NCBI RefSeq assembly: GCF_000648235.2
Contig: NZ_AP017977.1
Location: 1,922,001 to 1,986,000, forward strand
Direction: 5' to 3'
Length of the DNA stretch: 64,000 nucleotides
DNA from: Neochlamydia sp. S13
Lineage (GTDB): Bacteria; Chlamydiota; Chlamydiia; Chlamydiales; Parachlamydiaceae
The notes under the pieces were generated by a model. That model was given only the letters and a program-made list of their open reading frames with translations, was not told where the DNA came from and ran no database searches. Both the position numbers and the translations under genes were made by a program. This document shows, piece after piece, positions 10,091 to 19,313 of this stretch; positions within the stretch are counted from its first letter, which is position 1, and every line of letters begins with the position of its first letter.

Positions 10091-11155
10091 ATGAAAACCC
10101 CTTATTTCCCCTGGCCCTCTAAGCCTCCAAAGAATATTATCGTAAGAATGCCCAATTGGATAGGTGACGCTGTCATGGCCACTCCCCTATTAACCGATTT
10201 AAGAAGGCAATGGAAAGAGGCTAAAATTACAGTTATATGCCAAACACCTATCGATAGTGTACTTCAAAATCACCCTGATATTAACTCCATTTACGCATTT
10301 AAACGTCCTAAGAGCTGGTTAAACAAGTTTCATCATTATGAGGTTATCGATTTTTTGCAAAAAGGCCAATATGATTTAGGTCTTCTTTTAACAAATTCTT
10401 TCTCCTCAGCTTGGTGGTTTTTAAAAGGAAAAGTTCAAAATCGCCTCGGCTTTGCTGATGGGTTTAGAAGTCTTTTGCTAAACAAAGCTATACCTTTTCC
10501 GAAAAACAAGGAATTCCAGCATCAAGTTATTACGTATAAAACGTTACTCGGCCCTTTAGCCATTCCCGTTTCCTCTACGCCTCCCCAACTTTACGTAAGT
10601 ACTCAAGAACTCCAAGAGGCTCATCATTTTCTCCATCGTTGCGGGATTGACCTTCAAAAAAATATTTTGGTAGGCATCAATCCTGGAGCAGCTTATGGCT
10701 CGGCTAAATGCTGGCCGCCTGAGCGCTTTAATAAATTAACGAAAAAGTTATTAGAAAACCCGAATGTTTTTGTTATTTATTTTGGCGATAGTAACGGAGT
10801 TTCGGTGGTCAACCAAATATGCCAAGACTTGCCTAACCGTGCAATTAATCTAGCAGGACGCACATCTATTCGCGAGTTGATAGCCCTGCTAAAATGTTGC
10901 TCTATCTTTCTTACCAATGATAGCGGACCTATGCACATAGCTGCTGCTTTGGGTGTACGTTTGCTAGCACTCTTTGGCTCTACTAATGAGATAAAAACAG
11001 GTCCTTATCCTCAAGGGTTGGTGATTCATAAACATGTCGAATGCTCTCCTTGCTACAAGCGTGTATGCCCTATTGATTTTCGCTGCATGACCAAGATCAA
11101 GGTGGAAGAAGTCTATGAACAACTTGAAAGATTGGTAAAAGAAAATAGCTGTTGA
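10091..11155 (+). CDS. Glycosyltransferase family 9 (ADP-heptose:LPS heptosyltransferase II-like)
   Basis: Enzymes of this family transfer heptose to the lipopolysaccharide inner core at the cytoplasmic face of the inner membrane. The N-terminus has VRMPNWIGDAVMATPLL. The C-terminal nucleotide-sugar site has GINPGAAYGSAKCWP, NLAGRTSIRELIALL and TNDSGPMHIAAALGV, typical of WaaF/RfaF. A cysteine-rich tail (CSPCYKRVCPIDFRCM) is also usual there. I prefer the ATG at 10091 (354 aa), which has TAAGG nine bases upstream and puts the PNWIGD motif near the start; ATG 10064 would add nine residues. The gene is divergent from the coiled-coil gene. The exact sugar acceptor cannot be read from sequence. 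Confidence 0.88.
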   Translation: MKTPYFPWPSKPPKNIIVRMPNWIGDAVMATPLLTDLRRQWKEAKITVICQTPIDSVLQNHPDINSIYAFKRPKSWLNKFHHYEVIDFLQKGQYDLGLLLTNSFSSAWWFLKGKVQNRLGFADGFRSLLLNKAIPFPKNKEFQHQVITYKTLLGPLAIPVSSTPPQLYVSTQELQEAHHFLHRCGIDLQKNILVGINPGAAYGSAKCWPPERFNKLTKKLLENPNVFVIYFGDSNGVSVVNQICQDLPNRAINLAGRTSIRELIALLKCCSIFLTNDSGPMHIAAALGVRLLALFGSTNEIKTGPYPQGLVIHKHVECSPCYKRVCPIDFRCMTKIKVEEVYEQLERLVKENSC

Positions 11156-11815
11156 TAAAAAAATAGCCTTTATTAACCTATTCCTGAGCCTTTCCTTAGG
11201 GCATAAGTCTAGAAAAGATTGTTAACAATTTATCGATTAATTTTCAAGCATGCAGTTTGCTTGAGAAATTAGCTTGGCGTAAAATAATAAGCTGCCAAAA
11301 AGCTCCTTCTCCCTTAACTTTTAAATTTTTTAAGAGGATTTGTTAAATCTTCAGCAAGGCTTTCTTGATGTTTTGCGCTTTCTTAAGAAAGAAAACAGAA
11401 GGCTTTAAACGATTTTTAAGAAGAAAAAGGCGCAAGATAAGCGGTAAAGATCGCTAGAAGATAATCAGATAAACTTATTTCCTAAAGGCTCTATAATGAT
11501 TTTTTAAAATTTTTCCCCCTTACTTTTTTTGAAATATTTCTAAAACTGGGCTTTAAGCTAGGCATAAACGCAAAAAAACTTTCAAGATTCTGGCAATAAT
11601 TTAAAAAATTTAATTAATTTGCCTTCTAAAAAAATGGCTCTTGAAAAATCTGTTGCCAAAGAATAAACTATTTTTCTTATCCGCGCATAAGGTTAAACCG
11701 TGTAAAGATAATAATCCGTCAAGCTGCTTGCTCCCTGTATGCCTTCAAATTTTTGAGACTACATGATAAAAGAGAGCGATCATGAGTAATAATTTTATTT
11801 TTAAGGAATATATGC
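11156..11815. other. 660-bp intergenic region, nothing recognised
   Basis: A+T-rich with many stop codons in all frames I read. I saw no RNA gene, transposase remnant or strong promoter. Only the AAGGA ribosome binding site at 11803-11807, for the next gene, is clear. Confidence 0.5.
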
Positions 11816-13171
11816 ATGAATTATGATAGGGCAATAGCCAAGCTCAATAGCATTCAACAGCCTCACCTCCTTAACTATTGGCATGAACTTAATGAAGCAG
11901 AAAAAAACCTTTTATTACAACAGATTGAAAATTTAGATATCGCTGCTTTTCATGAGCAGCAAGCTGTAATTAACGCACGCTTTCTTTGCGACATTTCTGT
12001 AGATCCTTTTCTAGATTATCAAAAAGTGGGCTCTTTAGAAGATGCATTACTTGGCAAAGAAGCGATCGAGCAAGGACGCTTGGGTTGCTTAATTGTAGCT
12101 GGAGGGCAAGGGACACGCTTACATCTAGAGGGACCTAAAGGTTTATATCCTATTAGCCTTATACGCCATAAAAGCCTTTTTCAGTTATTTTCTGAGAAGA
12201 TTGTAGCAGCAAGTAAGCTAGCCCTTCATCCTCTCCAGGCAGCTATCATGACATCTCCTCTTAATCATGAGAGGACCTTAGCCTATTTTAAAACCCATGC
12301 TTATTTTCAATTAAGAAAAGAACAGCTGGATTTCTTTGCTCAGCCCATGCTCCCCTTTCTAGATGAGGCTGGCAACCTTTTCTTAGAAAAAAAAGGATTG
12401 TTAGCTGAAGGGCCCAACGGCAATGGAGCCTGCCTGCATCAATTTTGGGAGGAAGGTCTCTTAGCCAAATGGAAAAAAATGGGCATTGAGCATTTAAATT
12501 TTGTTATGATTGATAATCCCTTAGCCGATCCTTTTGATGCTGAGCTATTTGGCATGCATATTCGTAATCAGAATGATATTACTATCAAGTGTACGCTACG
12601 AGCAGATCCGGAGGAAAAGGTAGGGGTTATCGTCAAGCAGCATCAAAAAGTTCAGGTCATTGAATATACTGAATTCCCTGAAAGTGAACGCTATGCAAGG
12701 CTATCCGGCGGCTCTCTTAAGCACCCTTGTGCTAATATCAGCTTATTTTGCATCAGCCTATCATTTATTGAAAAAATTTGTGATAAAAAAATAAAGATGC
12801 CTCTCCATGCTCTTTACAAAAAGACACCTAGCTTAATCGATTCTTCCCAAAAAGGATGGAAATTTGAGCATTTTATTTTTGACATTTTTCCTCTTGCCGA
12901 TAAAGTTCAAGCGCTACTTTGCCCACGAGAAAGATGCTTTGCTCCTCTAAAAAACTTGAGTGGTCAAGACAGCCCTACGAGTGTCCAGGATGCCTTGCAA
13001 GCTAGAGATCGACAATTATATGAGGAGCTTTTTAGCAAAAAAGCTCCTTTGGTTCCCTTTGAGCTAGCGCAAGATTTTTACTACCCCGTTCCTTCTTACG
13101 TGGACCAATGGAAAAACCATGCTTTGCCCCCTGAAGGCTACTTTGGAGATATCGGATGCTTGGATATTTGA
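11816..13171 (+). CDS. UDP-N-acetylglucosamine/UDP-sugar pyrophosphorylase (UAP1-like)
   Basis: The enzyme makes a UDP-sugar from UTP and a sugar-1-phosphate. The fold is that of the eukaryotic-type UDPGP family: the nucleotide-binding signature VAGGQGTRLHLEGPKGLYPI lies near residue 94, GPNGNGACLHQFWEEG near 198, and VMIDNPLADPFDAELF near 230. The 451 residues suit a bacterial UAP1-like protein. AAGGA lies eight bases before the ATG. gpsA follows 213 bp downstream. Chlamydiaceae have a homologous pair (pyrophosphorylase-like gene next to gpsA), which supports the call. Whether the substrate is GlcNAc-1-P or another sugar is not decided by the motifs. Confidence 0.88.
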   Translation: MNYDRAIAKLNSIQQPHLLNYWHELNEAEKNLLLQQIENLDIAAFHEQQAVINARFLCDISVDPFLDYQKVGSLEDALLGKEAIEQGRLGCLIVAGGQGTRLHLEGPKGLYPISLIRHKSLFQLFSEKIVAASKLALHPLQAAIMTSPLNHERTLAYFKTHAYFQLRKEQLDFFAQPMLPFLDEAGNLFLEKKGLLAEGPNGNGACLHQFWEEGLLAKWKKMGIEHLNFVMIDNPLADPFDAELFGMHIRNQNDITIKCTLRADPEEKVGVIVKQHQKVQVIEYTEFPESERYARLSGGSLKHPCANISLFCISLSFIEKICDKKIKMPLHALYKKTPSLIDSSQKGWKFEHFIFDIFPLADKVQALLCPRERCFAPLKNLSGQDSPTSVQDALQARDRQLYEELFSKKAPLVPFELAQDFYYPVPSYVDQWKNHALPPEGYFGDIGCLDI

Positions 13172-13230
13172 TGCCCTCATTCCACTTTACCCATCCCTTC
13201 AAACGCCTGGTTTCAGCCGGCTTTTACAAT

Positions 13231-13267
13231 CAGTCTCAGTTAGAAGAGACAGGCTTTTTTAAATTTT
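13231..13267 (+). terminator. Rho-independent terminator after the pyrophosphorylase gene
   Basis: The arms GTCTC (13233-13237) and GAGAC (13246-13250) enclose an eight-base loop, followed by AGGC and a run of T (TTTTTTAAATTTTT). It lies 60 bp after the stop codon. Confidence 0.6.
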
Positions 13268-13384
13268 TCGCTAGCGTAGGGATTAGCGATGATGATAAGT
13301 AGGTTTTTATCTGCAAATCGATAAGTCTAGAGTAAAAGAAAAAATTGATAATTTTTATGAAAGATATAATTTAGGTAAAAAATT

Positions 13385-14383
13385 ATGAAAGTAGGATTCC
13401 TAGGAGCCGGAAGCTGGGGATATAGCCTGGCATCACTATTAGCTTCCAAAGGATATCAGTTAATCTCTTGGACCGCACGACCCGAGCTCGTTAAACATTT
13501 AACAGAAAAGCGTGAACATCCTTACTTGCCAGGCCATACATTCAATGGTAGCATGAAATTCACAACAGATATAAAAGAAGCTTTGCAAGGAGTTGATATG
13601 CTTGTTGAGGCTGTCACTTCAGCAGGCATTCGCCCTGTCTTTGAACAAGTTAAAACGCTAGGACTTCCTAAATGCCCTATCGTTATTACCTCTAAAGGAA
13701 TTGAGCAAAATACAGGGCTTATTCTTCCTGATGTTGTCGTAGAAGTGTTAGGAGGAAATACTCGCCAGCAAGTAGCTTTTTTAAGTGGACCTAGTTTTGC
13801 TCAAGATGTTATACGAAAACTGCCCACCTCTGTCGTTGGCTCTGCTTATGCTCCTGAAGTGATGCGCATTGTTACCGATACTTTTACCACTCATACTTTT
13901 CGTGTTTATCCTAATCCTGATATCCACGGAGTAGCCTATGGCGGAGCCTTAAAAAATATCATCGCTATTGCCTGCGGTATGGCTGAAGGATTAGAATTAG
14001 GTCATAGTGCTAAAGCAGCATTAATGACACGTGGCTTACATGAAATTCGCAAGCTCGCTGTTGCTAGAGGCTGTAAAGCTGAAACATTAAATGGCTTATC
14101 AGGAATGGGTGACTTATGCTTGACCTGCGGCTCCTTGATGAGTCGGAATTTTCGTTTCGGATACCTTTTAGCGCAAGGGTTATCTCCCCAAGAAGCAGCT
14201 GTTAAAATCGAAATGGTTGTAGAAGGAGCCTATACCTGCGTTTCCACCTTACAGCTTAGCCATCAGCTGAATGTAAGTATGCCTATCACCGAGATTGTTT
14301 ATAAGATCATTTACGAAAATCTTGCCCCTCAGGAAGCTGTTAAAGCTCTAATGCAAAGAACCATTAAGGAAGAACATCTTTAA
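13385..14383 (+). CDS. gpsA: Glycerol-3-phosphate dehydrogenase [NAD(P)+]
   Basis: GpsA reduces dihydroxyacetone phosphate to sn-glycerol-3-phosphate for phospholipid synthesis. The 332 residues are the usual length. The N-terminal Rossmann motif is GFLGAGSWGYSLASLLA. ITSKGIEQNTG and FLSGPSFAQDV follow, then the catalytic-lysine region YGGALKNIIAIACG and the substrate-site stretch GHSAKAALMTRGLHEI. AGGT lies at 13373-13376, eight bases before the ATG. A TATAAT at 13365-13370 is very close to the start and lacks a correctly spaced -35, so I do not call a promoter. nnr follows after 50 bp. Confidence 0.97.
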   Translation: MKVGFLGAGSWGYSLASLLASKGYQLISWTARPELVKHLTEKREHPYLPGHTFNGSMKFTTDIKEALQGVDMLVEAVTSAGIRPVFEQVKTLGLPKCPIVITSKGIEQNTGLILPDVVVEVLGGNTRQQVAFLSGPSFAQDVIRKLPTSVVGSAYAPEVMRIVTDTFTTHTFRVYPNPDIHGVAYGGALKNIIAIACGMAEGLELGHSAKAALMTRGLHEIRKLAVARGCKAETLNGLSGMGDLCLTCGSLMSRNFRFGYLLAQGLSPQEAAVKIEMVVEGAYTCVSTLQLSHQLNVSMPITEIVYKIIYENLAPQEAVKALMQRTIKEEHL

Positions 14384-14433
14384 AAATTTTCTCTAATGAT
14401 AATGTGTGACCAAAAACTTAAGTGAGATCAAGC

Positions 14434-15927
14434 ATGAAAGTCTTTACAGCACAGCAGATGAGGAATTTAGAAGCGCAAGCCTACCAAGATAACGCTTCTG
14501 AGGAATTTTTTATGGAACAGGCAGGCGCTAGCATTGCTCAAATGGTAGAAGAGTATCTTAACATCCATCAGCTTGCTAAGTATATTATCTTATTGTGTGC
14601 TAAAGGTAATAATTCTGGAGATGCTTACGTAGCAGGGCGTTATCTTTTAAAGAAAGGATGTAAAGTATGTGCTTTGCAAGCTGTTTCTTTAGAAGCAGGT
14701 TCCCCTTTATGTATCAAGAATTATCATCGTTTTAAGCAAGCAGGTGGAGAGACAAAAGATCCCTCTTTTTCTTTTCCTGAAGAAGGAGTTATCCTAGATG
14801 GCTTCTTTGGCACAGGATTTAAAGGCAGCCTACAAGAGCCTTTTGCTAGTATAGTAGGGCGTGCCAATACCTCTAAATTACCTATCTTAGCCATCGATAT
14901 TCCCTCAGGATTAAATGGTGATACTGGGATTGCGGAAGGTGAAGCCATTCAAGCCACTCAAACTCTTTTTTTAGGCGCCCCTAAAAAAGGCTTCTTTATA
15001 AACGATGGCTGGAACTATGTAGGTAACTTACATCCTATTGACTTTGGGATGCCTAAAGAATTTTTCGATCAGGCTCCTACTGATATGATTATGCTGACTA
15101 AAAACATTGTGCAGCCGCTACTTCCTCCTATTAAAAGATGTTGGCATAAATATGAACGTGGTTATGTGACAGCCCTAGCAGGCTCTCCTCACATGCCGGG
15201 GGCTGCCCTTCTCTCTGCAAGGGCAGCCTTAACGGCAGGAGCAGGCATTGTACGTTTAATTCATCCTAAAGAAATGGAAATGGCACTTGCAGCTGCCCCT
15301 GTGGAATTAGTGCGGCAAAGCTATTGTTTGCAAAATCTAGAGGCTATCCTTGAGCCTATAAATAAAGCGTCCGCTTCTTATATAGGGCCTGGTATGGGGA
15401 AAACAGAAGAAGCCTCTTACCTTCTTAAATCTATCCTCAAGCATATTAAAAAACCTTGTGTCTTAGATGCAGACGCGCTAACTCTGCTATCTGAGAGTCA
15501 AGTACCTTTACCTAAAGGGCTAGTATTAACCCCTCATCATGGAGAGATGTTAAGGCTCTTAAGAGCGGAGCAAGGGCCTCTCGCCTCAGGAAAACTGCTA
15601 GAATTAGCTCAATCATTTACTAATGATAAAAATGTTACCTTGGTACTTAAAGGAGCTCCTACCTTTATTTTGCAGCCAAACTTGCCTATACATGTTAGTC
15701 CAAGAGGTGATGCAGGAATGGCTACTGCAGGGAGTGGGGATGTATTAACAGGGATAATTGCAGCTTTGCTAGCGCAAGGTTTACCGCCTCCTCAAGCCGC
15801 AATCTTAGGAGCTTGGTTGCATGCTGTAGCAGGTGAACAAGCAGCTAAAGAGAAAACCTCTTATTGTATGACAGCCTCTGATATCATTACTTACCTTCCC
15901 CATGCTTATAAAGAGCTCTTAAAATAA
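14434..15927 (+). CDS. nnr: Bifunctional NAD(P)H-hydrate epimerase/dehydratase
   Basis: Nnr repairs damaged (hydrated) NADH and NADPH. The N-terminal YjeF epimerase half covers about residues 1-210, with KGNNSGDAYVAGRYLL, DGFFGTGFKG and DIPSGLNGDTG. The C-terminal ADP/ATP-dependent dehydratase half has AGSPHMPGAALLSARAA, VLDADALTLL, LTPHHGEML and the ribokinase-like GDAGMATAGSGDVLTG. An upstream GTG at 14422 would add four residues, but the ATG at 14434 has GTGAG seven bases before it and begins MKVFTAQQMRNLE, as family members do, so I use it (497 aa). Confidence 0.94.
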   Translation: MKVFTAQQMRNLEAQAYQDNASEEFFMEQAGASIAQMVEEYLNIHQLAKYIILLCAKGNNSGDAYVAGRYLLKKGCKVCALQAVSLEAGSPLCIKNYHRFKQAGGETKDPSFSFPEEGVILDGFFGTGFKGSLQEPFASIVGRANTSKLPILAIDIPSGLNGDTGIAEGEAIQATQTLFLGAPKKGFFINDGWNYVGNLHPIDFGMPKEFFDQAPTDMIMLTKNIVQPLLPPIKRCWHKYERGYVTALAGSPHMPGAALLSARAALTAGAGIVRLIHPKEMEMALAAAPVELVRQSYCLQNLEAILEPINKASASYIGPGMGKTEEASYLLKSILKHIKKPCVLDADALTLLSESQVPLPKGLVLTPHHGEMLRLLRAEQGPLASGKLLELAQSFTNDKNVTLVLKGAPTFILQPNLPIHVSPRGDAGMATAGSGDVLTGIIAALLAQGLPPPQAAILGAWLHAVAGEQAAKEKTSYCMTASDIITYLPHAYKELLK

Positions 15928-15956
15928 GGCGAATTGCCTTAACGTAGCCCTTCCTG

Positions 15957-16043
15957 CTAATACGCTTTTGAACTACTCTTTATGCCATCGCCTATTTTAC
16001 AAATACATCTTTTTAAAATGGTGGTAGAGGAGGTAGGATTCAT
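15957..16043 (-). pseudogene. Truncated sister copy of the F-box/LRR gene (5' end only)
   Basis: This is a 28-codon frame starting MNPTSSTTI; the intact gene at 17549 starts MNTSSSTSI. Similarity to the intact copy covers the start codon, the first codons and about 70 bp upstream including the promoter, then stops. The rest of the gene is gone and the frame ends at a TAG. I read it as the leftover 5' end of a duplicated F-box/LRR gene. Confidence 0.6.
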
Positions 16044-16076
16044 CGTATGTCCTTTTTATTTAGCCGTTTTTTAGGC

Positions 16077-16106
16077 AATATAAGGGGAAAAACACAAAAC
16101 ATACAA
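16077..16106 (-). promoter_or_regulatory. Promoter of truncated F-box/LRR copy
   Basis: On the minus strand, TTGTAT (16101-16106), an 18-base spacer and TATATT (16077-16082). The -10 is 34 bases from the ATG. Spacing and sequence match the promoter of the intact copy at 17583-17612. Confidence 0.55.
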
Positions 16107-16319
16107 GAACATATCAGCAATTAGATCCTTAGTCTTTGAACTTGAAAAATAGAGAAATGTAAAAAGCAGTTAGAATCTCCTACCCCTTTAGCCAAGAAGA
16201 CACCCCTTCGGATTTTAATATCTCTATAATGGACCAAGGTTCTCGATATCCTTAAAGCCTTCTAAGCATACCTATTCGTTTCTTTAATCTATTGGAGATG
16301 AAGAAACAAACTTTTTTAG

Positions 16320-17549
16320 CTAAATACGAAAGCGCTGCTTTATTTTATCTGGAATGTTTTGTAGCGGATTTCCATTTAACTTAGGAGTTAGCCGTTTTAA
16401 TAGCTGTCCTATCTCTGGAGGAAGGGAGTTTAAGTGATTATTGTTTAAGTGAAGTTCAACTAGTCGGGATAGTTGCCCTATCTCTGCAGGAAGGAAGGTT
16501 AGCTGGTTTCTTTCTAAGTGAAGGAAGCGCAGCTGGGATAGCTGCCCTATCTCTGCAGGAAGGGAGGTAAGTTGGTTGTTGCCTAAGTAAAGATTATCCA
16601 ACAAAAAAAGCTGCCATATCCCGGCCGGAAGAGAGGTAAGCTGGTTGCTGCTTAAGAGAAGATATTGTAGCTGAGATAACTGCCCTATCTCTGCAGGAAG
16701 AGAGGTAAGCTGATTGCTGTCTAAGTAAAGCGTTCCCAGCTGACTTAGCTGTCCTATCTCTGCAGGAAGAGAGGTAAGCTGGCCGTGTTGCAAGTAAAGT
16801 TTTTGCAGCTGAGAAAGCTGCCCTATCTCTGCAGGAAGGGTAGTTAGTTGGTTGTAGTTTAAGTTAAGCTCTCTCAACTGCGATAGTTGCCCTATCTCTG
16901 CAGAAAGGCACGTCAGCTGGTTTCTTTCTAAGTAAAGTTTTTGCAGCTGCGACAGCTGCCCTATCTCTGGCGATAAAAAAGTTAAGCCTGATTCACTTAA
17001 TTTTAGGTGAGTGAAACTTTTATCTTGCTCTTTCATCCATTTGCTTAGTTCTTCTATATAAGCCTTTAGAAGCTCTCCTTTTTGCTTTAAAGGTAATGAC
17101 TTAACATTTTCTTTGTTTAAGTTCTCCTTCCCTCCAGGCAGTTTCTGCCAGAGTAAGAGGCGATTAATATTTAAGAGATAAGAGGAGTAATTAGCCAGAG
17201 TAAAATATCTTTTTTCCTCAGTTATCCATTTAAATTCTAACCCTAAAGGAGAAAGAGTGCTAGCTAGAGTAAAGATTTGCTTAAAGATGGCATTGACTTT
17301 TGCTGTTTCAGAAAGCCTATCTTCTAGCTTATAAACCCTATCTAAAATAAGAGCCTGCTTATTAACATCTCCTTGAGGAATATGCACTTTACCTATTTGT
17401 TTATAAAGAGAAGGCATGACTTCTGTAGCCAGCAAATATCGCCATCTTCCACAAACGCTAAATAAAGAAGGGCTAGCACAAGCTTTTAAAATAGAGACTA
17501 GTATTTCGTTAGGTAGATGTTCAATGCTGGTAGAGGAGGAAGTATTCAT
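16320..17549 (-). CDS. F-box and leucine-rich-repeat protein, probable host-directed effector
   Basis: The protein has 409 residues. Residues 8-45 (IEHLPNEILVSILKACASPS and following) resemble a eukaryotic F-box, which in eukaryotes binds Skp1 of an SCF ubiquitin ligase. Residues about 185-405 are nine to ten leucine-rich repeats of 23 residues, consensus LTSLPAEIGQLSQLxxLYLxxNQ. Several repeats are nearly identical, and the DNA shows a matching 69-bp periodicity, so the array may expand and contract by recombination. There is no signal peptide or membrane segment; delivery by type III secretion is an inference. The middle part (50-185) is helical and unassigned. The promoter at 17583-17612 is shared with a truncated copy at 15957-16043. 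Confidence 0.88.
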   Translation of the reverse strand: MNTSSSTSIEHLPNEILVSILKACASPSLFSVCGRWRYLLATEVMPSLYKQIGKVHIPQGDVNKQALILDRVYKLEDRLSETAKVNAIFKQIFTLASTLSPLGLEFKWITEEKRYFTLANYSSYLLNINRLLLWQKLPGGKENLNKENVKSLPLKQKGELLKAYIEELSKWMKEQDKSFTHLKLSESGLTFLSPEIGQLSQLQKLYLERNQLTCLSAEIGQLSQLRELNLNYNQLTTLPAEIGQLSQLQKLYLQHGQLTSLPAEIGQLSQLGTLYLDSNQLTSLPAEIGQLSQLQYLLLSSNQLTSLPAGIWQLFLLDNLYLGNNQLTSLPAEIGQLSQLRFLHLERNQLTFLPAEIGQLSRLVELHLNNNHLNSLPPEIGQLLKRLTPKLNGNPLQNIPDKIKQRFRI

Positions 17550-17582
17550 TGTATGCTTTTTAAAATTAGCCGTTTTTCAGGC

Positions 17583-17612
17583 AATATAGGGGAAAAATCA
17601 CAAAAAATACAA
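17583..17612 (-). promoter_or_regulatory. Promoter of F-box/LRR gene
   Basis: On the minus strand, TTGTAT (17607-17612), an 18-base spacer and TATATT (17583-17588), 34 bases from the start codon. Conservation of exactly these elements in the truncated copy near 16100 supports a real promoter. Confidence 0.6.
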
Positions 17613-17730
17613 CAAAATATCCAGGGTACGAGTAAAAAATATTTGATAAATCCCTGTAAATTTAGAATTACCTCCTTTTTTAAGAAAGCGCTAACGTTGT
17701 CAAAAAGAAAGACTACTGATAATAACTTTG

Positions 17731-18255
17731 CAGATTTTTCCTGATTCTCGAATGAGTAAGCGATGCATTAATCGTATAGTGTATTTGTTTATGATTACGC
17801 TTTGTGGATATCTAGCAGAATGCAATACCGTGGCTGACGTTGCTTATTTTGCAGAAATAAAAGCAGACAGGTTTACTGATCTAATAGGATTAAAGGTAGC
17901 TGTATCCTCTCCTCGTATGATACCATAAAAAAGCTAATGAAACCCAGGCATTACCCGCCTTGCTGGGAGGCTATTAATGTAAATGGAACGATTGTATTGA
18001 TGGATACTCTTTATACCCCATATGGATATAAGTGATGAGTTTTTAAATAAAAAGGCTGGCTATATAGTAGAAAATAAAGGCAATCAAATTTATTTTAAAG
18101 CCGAAGCATATAACTTTTTTGGGCAAGCAAAAGCAGTTAATTACCAGGGGGTAAAAGGAATGACTCGGGAGGAAACTCACGAGAAAAATCATGGTCACAT
18201 AGAAAGTCGCTATGTGCGTAGTCAATGTATTGGAATGGTTTCCTCAACAGGAGAA
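17731..18255 (+). pseudogene. ISAs1-family transposase remnant
   Basis: The reading frames contain pieces of an ISAs1-type (H-repeat) DDE transposase. They are the N-terminal part (IFPDSRMSKRC..., LCGYLAECNTVADVAYF), then, after a frameshift and a large internal deletion, KANETQALPALL near 17925, AINVNGTIVLMDTLYT near 17970, and KGNQ followed by HGHIESR up to about 18215. About 100 residues normally lying between the SHDT-like site and KSNEI are missing. No intact ends were found. Confidence 0.7.
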
Positions 18256-18261
18256 ATGGCA

Positions 18262-18717
18262 TTTGCATTCAACGATAATAAGGTTTTCAAAAGATTGATT
18301 AAAAGAGGAAAAAACACCTCAGGAGGGTTTTCAATGCTTTAAACTTCACTTGATTATCAATGATAAGAGAGAGGTTTTAGCTTTTCAGCTTAACTCCGGT
18401 AATGTTTCCGATGTTTCTATGGTCGATATCTTGTCAAAAAGCCGGATGGTAAAGCTATTTGGCGACAAAAGTTACCTTTCCTCTCAATTAAGATAAAATC
18501 TTATTAATCGTGGATTAGAGCCATTAACAAGCATACGATCGAATATAAAAACAAAAATTGATCTCTTTTTTAAGACAAAATTTTGCTAAAAAAAGATCTA
18601 TAATCGAAACAGTAAACGATCAATTAAAAAATATTTCTCAACTTGAACATACTTGTCTTAAGATGCGTAGGAAATTTTCTAGTCAATATGCTGGTAGGAA
18701 TAGCAGCTTATAGTCAC
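18262..18717 (+). pseudogene. IS982-family transposase remnant (3' part)
   Basis: The frame pieces NKVFKRLIKRGKNTSGGF, then (shifted) FKLHLIINDKREVLAFQL and VKLFGDKSYLSSQL, then (after a stop) RSIIETVNDQLKNISQLEH and NFLVNMLVGIAAYSH, follow the order of the C-terminal half of an IS982 transposase. At least three frame disruptions are visible. It abuts the ISAs1-like remnant directly. Confidence 0.72.
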
Positions 18718-19313
18718 TAGCAAAAAAAGCCTTCTTTGAAGTTTTTTGGCCAAAAAACAAGTGTCTTGATTACCAACTAAAAACTTGAAACTCAGATTTA
18801 TAGTAAAAGATTGAAGATATACCCTTTAAAGCAACTTTGTAAGTATTGATTTTTAAGAATACAAATAAGCTTTTTCTAAATAGGGTAAGGAGGACAATTA
18901 AGGATGGAAAAAGGTAAGCGGTCACGGGGAGCAGAAACGCTTAAGTTCTTGATAATCAGAAGATAATGTAAATTTGAAAGTGCAGTAAATAGGAAAAACA
19001 GCTATATACAAGCATTTTTGACTTTGCAGAGGCCCGCAAAATTCCATCTAAAGCTAGGCTTACCCTGTGACCACTTACGGAAAAAGTTCTTGGGTGTAGA
19101 CTTTAAAAACGTTGAGCCATTCATTAAGTTGTTCACGAATGGAATTTAATTAATCTAGATCCATTATCCCCTCCTTAATTAATAAACCTTACCTACATTA
19201 ATATCAGAAATTTACTTAACGAGGTGGTATAGAGTACGCGCTTGCATTTTTTAGGGGATAAAAAAGCTGAGATAGCCCCAACTTATTTTTTACGACGACT
19301 TACTACAAAAGAT
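18718..19313. other. Intergenic region with possible transposase debris
   Basis: There is no intact gene. On the minus strand, 19010-19180 reads REQLNEWLNVFKVYTQELFP and then continues through several stop codons, which looks like the decayed start of another transposase, but I cannot name it. An imperfect inverted pair (TAAGCGGTCACGGGG at 18916 and its near complement at 19062) lies in the same stretch. Confidence 0.35.

Noticed and set aside
16440-16990. Regular repeats that could suggest a CRISPR array
   Set aside because: The 69-bp period is in frame and codes for leucine-rich repeats; there are no spacers and no cas genes.
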